DNA of 64,000 bases, taken from contig NZ_JASITD010000003.1 of NCBI RefSeq assembly GCF_030063445.1, positions 242,241 to 306,240 on the forward strand, read 5' to 3'. Under the pieces are notes generated by a model that saw only the letters and a program-made list of their open reading frames with translations, ran no database searches and was not told where the DNA came from. This document shows positions 59,204-64,000 of this stretch, piece by piece. The DNA is from Hymenobacter sp. H14-R3. Its GTDB lineage: Bacteria; Bacteroidota; Bacteroidia; Cytophagales; Hymenobacteraceae. The stretch's first letter is position 1, and each line of letters opens with the position of its first letter. The position numbers and the translations under genes are program-made.

Positions 59204-60847
59204 CTAACAAGCCTTTTTTCCCTGTGGGGTAATGTCAACACCTGTCGGAGCCGGATTGGGTACATTTATATTCTGTTGTTCAGCATTGTTTTCTCTTGTA
59301 ATCATATCTTGCCGCGCCGGAGAAAGTAGCTTGTATGCAGGTGTTTTTGTTAGGCCACTCCAAAAAAGGTCTTCTGCTCGCTCATGAAATAAGAGGATAC
59401 CATTCTGATTGCAATAGTTCTGTAGCGCATCAGCCATTTGGCTTACAATACCTGACATCAACGCATGTTGGTCTTCTGGACTGAAGCCAGTGCCCTTCAT
59501 ATACCCCTCTAATAGCTCATCCAAGGTGGCATTCGGCGGCATATTACTAAGCCTTCCCCATCGCCCCAAGTAAGCATGGAGCGATTCGTGGATTAATGTT
59601 CTGGCTACGGCAACATTTGTTGCCTGTGAAACATAGCTGCTTTGCAGAGTTGTAGTAACCTCAAAGGGAGTACTTCCCAAGGTTTCTGTAATCGCGTTAG
59701 GTGCCTGAGTACTATTAGAGGATGGAGGAATAATACCAGTTTTTATCGTCCAAGTAACAGTTGTGCTATTGCCTAGTAACGCGAATATTCCGCCGATATC
59801 ATTGCCATTCGTTTTTTGTAAAGAGGCAAGAATTGCCTGCATACAAGGGGGTAGGTTATCTTTTATAATGGTCGTAGTGGCAGCAGGACTACTGCCCCCA
59901 CTTGTGGGGTAGCCGCCGTAGCCGTTGCCACTGCCGTCGTCGTACTGCTCGTTCGGGATGGAGCCGTTGCTGCCCCCGCCGCCACTGTTGCCCCCGCCCG
60001 TGCCCCCAGGGTAGCCCCCGCCGGTAGTGCCGCCGCCCGTAGTACCGCCGGTAGTGCCGCCGCCCGTAGGCCCACCGCCGCCGCCGCCGCTAACTGAGCA
60101 GTTCCAGATGACAATGTCCTCCCTGGATTCTAGGGAGGTAGAGGGGTTCACCACCGAGGCCACGCACGTAATGTCTACATCCGCCGTGCGGGCGGTGCCC
60201 GACTGGCGGGTAGCCTTGTCCACGACCGGGAAGGAGCTGAGCCACTTTGGGCCGGCCGAGGGCACCCCGGCCTGATAGGCGCGGCCCGTGAGGTAGTAGT
60301 TTTCCCGGGAGTAAAACGCCGTGAACCCCGTGAAGCCGGCTAGTTGAGCTACCTGGCCCTGCTGCTGGGCCGTGTAGAGCGCTCTAAACACGTGATTTAT
60401 TTCCGGCGCGCCGAGCGCAGTGCCCTTGTGAATGACCTCGATGATGACCCCGCTGGGTGGGCTGCCCGCCTTTTTGCCCATCACTACGCGCCGGTAACCC
60501 TGGTACTGGCTGGTAAAGCCGACCGGGCCGCCCTGAATGGGCAGAAACGCCAGCGGCTCGGCCCCATTGGCGATGGTGTCAAGCTGCTCCCACTGAATGG
60601 CTAGCCAGTTCAGCGAGTCGGCCTGAGTAGCCGAAGCCGTGCGGGAGGCGCTTGTACTCTTCAGCCGGGTATGACTGGCGCTGGCCCGCCCGGCATACCA
60701 AGCTTTTAGCTCCGCCAGCGAGGGCGCGGTTGCCTTGCTAGCCGTGCTGAGCACGGGCTGCCACGGGGTAACGTCCTTTTTGCAAGCTACTAGTATAGTG
60801 CCGATAAGCACCCAACATAAGCTAATTTGGGTAAAGAGCTTTCTCAT
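59204..60847 (-). CDS. Lipoprotein with Gly-rich linker and HExxH motif (putative metallopeptidase)
   Basis: The 547-residue protein has a lipoprotein signal (LIGTILVAC, Cys about residue 22), an N-terminal domain of about 230 residues, and a Gly/Thr-rich linker (about 255-320; SGGGGGGPTGGGTTGG onward) whose 27-bp coding repeat is at 60018-60071. The C-terminal domain contains ARTLIHESLHAYLGRW, an HExxH-type zinc motif near residue 420; HALMSGIVSQM could supply further ligands. This suggests a surface metallopeptidase but is unproved; no family is recognised. The region encoding the C-terminus (about 59200-59870) is AT-richer than surrounding genes. It is first of a three-gene unit with two secreted paralogues. 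Confidence 0.75.
   Translation of the reverse strand: MRKLFTQISLCWVLIGTILVACKKDVTPWQPVLSTASKATAPSLAELKAWYAGRASASHTRLKSTSASRTASATQADSLNWLAIQWEQLDTIANGAEPLAFLPIQGGPVGFTSQYQGYRRVVMGKKAGSPPSGVIIEVIHKGTALGAPEINHVFRALYTAQQQGQVAQLAGFTGFTAFYSRENYYLTGRAYQAGVPSAGPKWLSSFPVVDKATRQSGTARTADVDITCVASVVNPSTSLESREDIVIWNCSVSGGGGGGPTGGGTTGGTTGGGTTGGGYPGGTGGGNSGGGGSNGSIPNEQYDDGSGNGYGGYPTSGGSSPAATTTIIKDNLPPCMQAILASLQKTNGNDIGGIFALLGNSTTVTWTIKTGIIPPSSNSTQAPNAITETLGSTPFEVTTTLQSSYVSQATNVAVARTLIHESLHAYLGRWGRLSNMPPNATLDELLEGYMKGTGFSPEDQHALMSGIVSQMADALQNYCNQNGILLFHERAEDLFWSGLTKTPAYKLLSPARQDMITRENNAEQQNINVPNPAPTGVDITPQGKKAC
60018..60071 (-). repeat. Two 27-bp coding repeats in the Gly-rich linker
   Basis: Two adjacent 27-bp units (60018-60044 and 60045-60071) agree in their first 25 bases and encode nine-residue Thr/Gly repeats. 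Being in frame, copy-number change would only lengthen or shorten the linker. Confidence 0.85.
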
Positions 60848-61021
60848 ACGCTAAGTGGAAAAGGGGATGTAAGTAAGAGGGGTTGGTATTTGCGTAAGCA
60901 ATAATACTCAATTAGTTGAATAAATAAAATATTTTTCAAAATCCCAGAAATTCTATTGCTTCCTGAAAGTAAGGTCAGCTAACCCAGGAACTGCCGCTCT
61001 GGTAAGCGAAAGCTGAGGATA

Positions 61022-61891
61022 ATGCCTGCTCACCTTGCCCACGGCGGCGGAGCGGCCGTTCTTTGTTGTAGTCTAACCGCCGCTGCCTTGTCCCTCCCTT
61101 TTCCCTTTTACTTCCTGCACGTCGGGCTGGTCGATGTGGCCGATGTGCTGCTCGTGACCTGGCTGCTGTACCAGCTCTATAAGCTGCTGCGCGGCTCGGT
61201 GGCCCTCAATGTCGCGCTCGGGCTGCTGAGCCTCTACCTGGTGTACCTGGTGGTGAATGCGCTGGGCCTGGGGCTGCTGTCGGCCATTCTGGGGCAGTTT
61301 ATGAGCGTGGGCGTGCTGGCCAGCATCATCCTGTTTCAGCAGGAAATCCGGCGGTTTTTGCTTAATGTGGGTAAAGTAGCGCTGGAGGGCGGCGGCCCGC
61401 TGGGCTGGTGGCGGCGGCCCAGTGGCCAGCCCGCGGGCGCGCCCAGCATTGTGGCCTTTGTGGAGGCCGCCAAAAGCCTGGCCGGCAAAGAAACCGGCGC
61501 GCTCATCTGCTTCACGCTCACCTCCGACCTTAGTTTCTACGCCGAATCGGGCGACCGGCTCGATGCCGAGCCCAGCAAGCGCCTGCTGCTGGCCATTTTC
61601 AACAAAAACTCGCCCCTGCACGATGGGGCCGTGATAGTGGCCCAGGGCCGCTTGGTGGCCGCCCGCTGCATCCTGCCCGTGAGCCAGAACCCCGAGGTGC
61701 CCGCCGCCCTGGGCCTGCGCCACCGCGCCGCCCTGGGCCTCACCGAAGCCACCGACGCCGTGGTGCTGGTAGTGAGCGAAGAAACCGGCCAGATGAGCCT
61801 CGTGCGCCACGGCGAAATCTACCGCGGCCTGGCCGCCGCCGAGCTCAAGGCCCGGCTGCAAGAGTGGCTGCTGGCCGGCCCCGCCGCCTAG
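61022..61891 (+). CDS. cdaA: Diadenylate cyclase (c-di-AMP synthase)
   Basis: The protein makes cyclic di-AMP from ATP. It has three membrane helices (about residues 35-110) and a DisA_N domain with NKNSPLHDGAVIVAQGRLVAARC (DGA motif) and GLRHRAALGLTEATDAVVLVVSEE (RHR motif). That is the CdaA/DacA architecture. The start is uncertain: ATG at 61022 gives 289 residues, but TTG at 61088 would match family starts better. In Bacteroidota it usually follows folP; here an inserted block separates them. Its stop shares CTAG with the convergent STAS-like gene. Confidence 0.93.
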   Translation: MPAHLAHGGGAAVLCCSLTAAALSLPFPFYFLHVGLVDVADVLLVTWLLYQLYKLLRGSVALNVALGLLSLYLVYLVVNALGLGLLSAILGQFMSVGVLASIILFQQEIRRFLLNVGKVALEGGGPLGWWRRPSGQPAGAPSIVAFVEAAKSLAGKETGALICFTLTSDLSFYAESGDRLDAEPSKRLLLAIFNKNSPLHDGAVIVAQGRLVAARCILPVSQNPEVPAALGLRHRAALGLTEATDAVVLVVSEETGQMSLVRHGEIYRGLAAAELKARLQEWLLAGPAA

Positions 61892-62322
61892 GCCGCCGGC
61901 AGGTACCCGGGTTGGTGCGTGCTGGCGGCGGCCCGGACGGGGAGCAAAAACTCGGGCCCCTCAAAGCTGCTGGCGGGCTGTAAGTCAAGCTGCTGGCCCA
62001 GGCCACTGGCGCTCAGGTCGTGGCGGAGCGGGGCGGGCAGCCCGCACCAGTGCACGGCCACGCCGGCCTGTTTGCCGCTAGTGTCGGCCCGTAGCAAGGC
62101 TTGCTGGCCCAGTTGGCTGAGCGAGTGCAGCAGCTGCGTATCAATCCAGGCCTGGGTGGGATGGCGGTCGAGCAGGAGCTGCATGGCCTGGCCCAAGTGC
62201 GCCGCGTCGGCGGCGCTCGAGCAGCCCCCGCGCAGGCTAAGCCCCACCCGCTGCTGGTGGCTGCCCAGGTGAATGGTGAGCGAGCGCGTGGGGAGGATGA
62301 GGAGGAAGAAGGTATTCGTCAT
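61888..62322 (-). CDS. STAS-like protein, paralogue of 48015-48377
   Basis: The 144-residue protein aligns with the STAS-like protein at 48 kb: GLSLRGGC, then AWIDTQLLHSLSQLGQQALLR, VHWCGLPAPLRHDLSASGL and FEGPEFLL. The N-terminal MTNTFFLLILPTRSLTIHLG precedes the shared part. The pattern resembles anti-sigma factor antagonists, with an Asp-Thr and Ser-Leu region where the regulatory Ser would be. It is convergent with cdaA and has its own promoter box. Confidence 0.6.
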   Translation of the reverse strand: MTNTFFLLILPTRSLTIHLGSHQQRVGLSLRGGCSSAADAAHLGQAMQLLLDRHPTQAWIDTQLLHSLSQLGQQALLRADTSGKQAGVAVHWCGLPAPLRHDLSASGLGQQLDLQPASSFEGPEFLLPVRAAASTHQPGYLPAA

Positions 62323-62674
62323 AGCGCGCGGGGAAGGTTAAGAGAGCAATGAGGCAAAGATACAGTTGCCAGTCAGAGAGTTGGCTCCGTAGTACGCGTG
62401 ATTTTACCTAGGTATAAATACCTGTTTACGGTTGCGATGGGGGTGCCTAAGCCCTGCGTATTGTTCAGCTACGTGTTTTCCGCAGGTTGCGCCGTTCGGT
62501 GCGTGTGCTTGCCGCGAAAAACTCGTATAGGTCCTCCGTATAAATCGGTAATTAGCTTGAAAACTAGCTTTTTAGGAGCGAAAAGGTGGACGTTATCGGG
62601 CCTTTTGCCGTTGGGCAGTCAGTACAAGACTCCCCGGCCCTCCAGTTCACCAGTTCACCTTTTCCCCTACTCCT
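62323..62674. other. 352-bp intergenic region without a recognisable gene
   Basis: This divergent spacer separates the STAS-like gene and the KGG-protein gene. It holds a -7 box for the former (62355-62362) and a short direct repeat CCAGTTCA-CCAGTTCA near 62640. No RNA gene or convincing ORF was seen; it may include a long leader for the stress protein. Confidence 0.5.
62355..62362 (-). promoter_or_regulatory. Putative -7 promoter box (TATCTTTG) of the STAS-like gene
   Basis: The minus strand reads TATCTTTG, fitting TAnnTTTG and identical to the glyS box. It lies 33 bases upstream of the ATG at 62322. Confidence 0.45.
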
Positions 62675-62977
62675 ATGAAATCGGTTCTAAACGCTACTGC
62701 CGCCGGCGTGCTAACGCTCAAAGCCCGCCCGGCCGCCCGCATCGGTGATGGTAGCCGCACCAGTCGCCGGGGCTTTGCCAGCATGGACCCCGCCGAGCAG
62801 CGCCGCATTGCCAGTGAAGGTGGTAAAGCCTCGCACGCCAGCGGCCAAGGCCACAAGTGGACGGCCGACGAGGCCCGTGAGGCGGGCCGCAAAGGTGGCC
62901 TCACCAGCCGGCGCGGCCCCATTCGCCCTACCGAGGCGGCCCCCAAAGCGCTGGTTGCCAAAGCCAAAAAGAACTAG
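62675..62977 (+). CDS. KGG-repeat stress-associated protein
   Basis: The 100-residue basic protein contains the KGG/GsiB-like repeats found in general stress and desiccation proteins: RRGFASMDPAEQRRIASEGGKASH and TADEAREAGRKGGLTSRRG. The C-terminus is Lys-rich. Such proteins are thought to be hydrophilic protectants, often under general stress control; that is family knowledge, not shown here. It is followed by a hairpin terminator shared with the convergent regulator gene. Confidence 0.85.
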   Translation: MKSVLNATAAGVLTLKARPAARIGDGSRTSRRGFASMDPAEQRRIASEGGKASHASGQGHKWTADEAREAGRKGGLTSRRGPIRPTEAAPKALVAKAKKN

Positions 62978-63015
62978 CCAGTACGGCCTGATTAACTGTT
63001 AGTTATACATGAAAA

Positions 63016-63057
63016 GCAAGCAGGCCTGGCCCCCGTAAGGAGACCAGGCCTGCTTGC
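63016..63057. terminator. Hairpin terminator between convergent genes
   Basis: A perfect 14-bp stem (GCAAGCAGGCCTGG with its complement) encloses a 14-base loop. It lies between the KGG gene and the response regulator, which converge. T runs are short, TTTT only on the minus side. Confidence 0.7.
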
Positions 63058-63081
63058 GCTGAAAACCTGCCTGGGCCCTGC

Positions 63082-63726
63082 TTACGTGAGCAGGCCCTGC
63101 GTAACGGCCAGGCGAATGAGGGCGGCGGTATTCTTCGTCTGGGTTTTTTCCAGAATGTTCTGGCGGTGCGTTTCAATAGTGCGTTTGCTGGTAAACAGCT
63201 TTTCGGCTATCTCATTGGTAGTCAAGCCTTCGGATAGTAATTGCAATACCTCGGTTTCGCGGCGCGACAGCTGGCTGACCTTCGTGGTTTCATCGGACTC
63301 ATCGTCCTTGGCCAATACTTTACGCAGCATATTGAGGCCCAGGTCACTGCACAGGAACTGCCGCCCGGCAAGCACCGTCTGAATAGCCACCAGAATCTCC
63401 CCTTTCTCGGCGCTTTTGAGCACGTAGCCCAGCGCGCCCGCGTCAAACAGCTGCCCGATGTAGCGCTCGTGCGCCAGCATACTCAGCACGAGCACCCGTA
63501 CCTGGGGGTACTCGGCGCGCAGGCGCAAGGTGGTGGCCAGGCCATCGAGCACGGGCATGTTGGCATCGAGCAGCACGAGGTCGGCGGGGCAGGCAGGCAG
63601 GCGGTCGAGTAGCTCCTGGCCATTGCTAGCCTCGCCCACAACCTCTAAATCTGGCTCGCCGGCCAGCAGCGCCCGCAGGCCATCGCGCACAATGGTGTGG
63701 TCATCAACCAGAAAAATACGGCTCAT
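63082..63726 (-). CDS. LuxR/NarL-family response regulator
   Basis: The 214-residue protein has a receiver domain (FLVDDHTIVRDGLRALL, phospho-acceptor Asp54 in LVLLDANMPVLDG, and YVLKSAEKGE with the conserved Lys) and a C-terminal LuxR helix-turn-helix (LSRRETEVLQLLSEGLTTNE then SKRTIETHRQNI). ATG at 63726 gives the family start MSRIFLVDDH; the longer frame upstream has no match. No kinase gene is adjacent. The HisKA_3-type kinase at 46313-47902 is the type that pairs with such regulators, which is inference. Confidence 0.93.
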   Translation of the reverse strand: MSRIFLVDDHTIVRDGLRALLAGEPDLEVVGEASNGQELLDRLPACPADLVLLDANMPVLDGLATTLRLRAEYPQVRVLVLSMLAHERYIGQLFDAGALGYVLKSAEKGEILVAIQTVLAGRQFLCSDLGLNMLRKVLAKDDESDETTKVSQLSRRETEVLQLLSEGLTTNEIAEKLFTSKRTIETHRQNILEKTQTKNTAALIRLAVTQGLLT

Positions 63727-63920
63727 AAAACGGGTATACGGGCCGGGGCGGCCGCACGATGTGCAGGAAGATAATGGGCGGGTAACAGGCAAGCTGGCTG
63801 GTTTCAGCGTAAAGAAAGTCCCCCGTGTCCTGCCAGCGACTAACAACTACGGAGCTGCCAGAAAAAAAGACACTATACTCGTCGCGAAGTGAAATGCGAA
63901 TTAGGGCTTAAAATTGTGCT

Positions 63921-64000
63921 ATGGAAGTGGGGCTTTCGGAGTCAGAGCGGCAGTTGCTGCGGCAAGCGCAACGCGCCTGCCGGGGCAAGGCGGGGTACGT
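63921..64000 (+). CDS. 5' end of an unidentified gene, possibly a transposase (partial)
   Basis: A frame opening with ATG at 63921 runs off the right edge after 26 full codons (MEVGLSESERQLLRQAQRAC then RGKAGY). The helical, basic start resembles the N-terminal helix-turn-helix region of IS630-type transposases, but the visible part is too short to be sure. The 74 bases before it are AT-richer than the regulator gene and could include an element end. Confidence 0.35.
   Translation, partial: MEVGLSESERQLLRQAQRACRGKAGY

Noticed and set aside
59980..60080. Regularly repeated GC-rich units considered as a CRISPR or minisatellite
   Set aside because: The units are contiguous, in frame and encode a Gly/Thr linker. 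There are no spacers, and no cas genes were found in the window.
62398..62748. 116-codon plus-strand frame
   Set aside because: It overlaps the start of the KGG-repeat gene in another frame and lacks any recognisable feature.

Overview
The window looks like chromosome of a GC-rich Bacteroidota bacterium, most likely Hymenobacter or a close relative (Cytophagales, Hymenobacteraceae). The evidence is the gene families (DUF4249 lipoprotein beside a TonB receptor, DUF4175, the BT_3928-type DoxX protein, DUF1599, RsbW-YbeY-MnmG order), promoters of the Bacteroidota TAnnTTTG type, few Shine-Dalgarno sites, and a high load of small palindromic repeats. Genus is an inference from the proteins.

Layout. 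1-9.3 kb, minus strand: a partial gene, a double-ATPase ABC protein, lspA, ileS and an MMPL/RND exporter. 9.3-11.6 kb: a HigBA-type toxin-antitoxin pair and glyS. 11.6-16.9 kb, plus strand: TonB receptor, DUF4249 lipoprotein and a PiT phosphate transporter. 16.9-18.8 kb: a dense array of DnaA boxes with an AT-rich tract, probably oriC, with outlying boxes across two small genes. 18.9-29.2 kb, minus strand: an Ig-like lipoprotein, methyltransferase, mnmG, an arginyl-transferase-like protein, ybeY, rsbW-like and DUF4175. 29.2-35.5 kb, minus strand: a BlaI/M56 regulatory pair with twin operators, a TlpA-like protein, two paralogous small proteins flanking this block, and a Tet-type MFS pump. An initiator tRNA-Met lies at 35.7 kb and lepB at 36.4-37.5 kb.

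37.7-48.4 kb is a signalling cluster: a BLUF photoreceptor, a lone CheB, a CheB-CheR-PAS fusion, a five-PAS histidine kinase, a single-domain response regulator, a second histidine kinase with HisKA_3-type architecture, and a STAS-like protein. No chemoreceptor, CheA or flagellar gene is present, so the CheB/CheR activities probably serve another sensory pathway. 48.5-56.9 kb is mostly housekeeping: galT, galK, a sterol-desaturase-like enzyme, aroK, a DppB-type permease, a DoxX-type membrane protein, DUF1599 and folP.

57.0-60.9 kb is the least explained part. Two tandem secreted paralogues of unknown family and a lipoprotein with an HExxH motif sit between folP and the diadenylate cyclase gene cdaA, which are commonly neighbours in Bacteroidota. 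A collapsed remnant of a second copy of the same module lies beside them. This is the best candidate for an undescribed system. The window ends with cdaA, a second STAS-like paralogue, a KGG-repeat stress protein, a LuxR-type response regulator and the start of a possible transposase.

At least eight families of small inverted repeats are dispersed in the window. One member is inserted in frame inside ileS, one supplies the start codon of a methyltransferase, and one abuts the mnmG start. All functions come from reading motifs and family resemblance; no database search was run.
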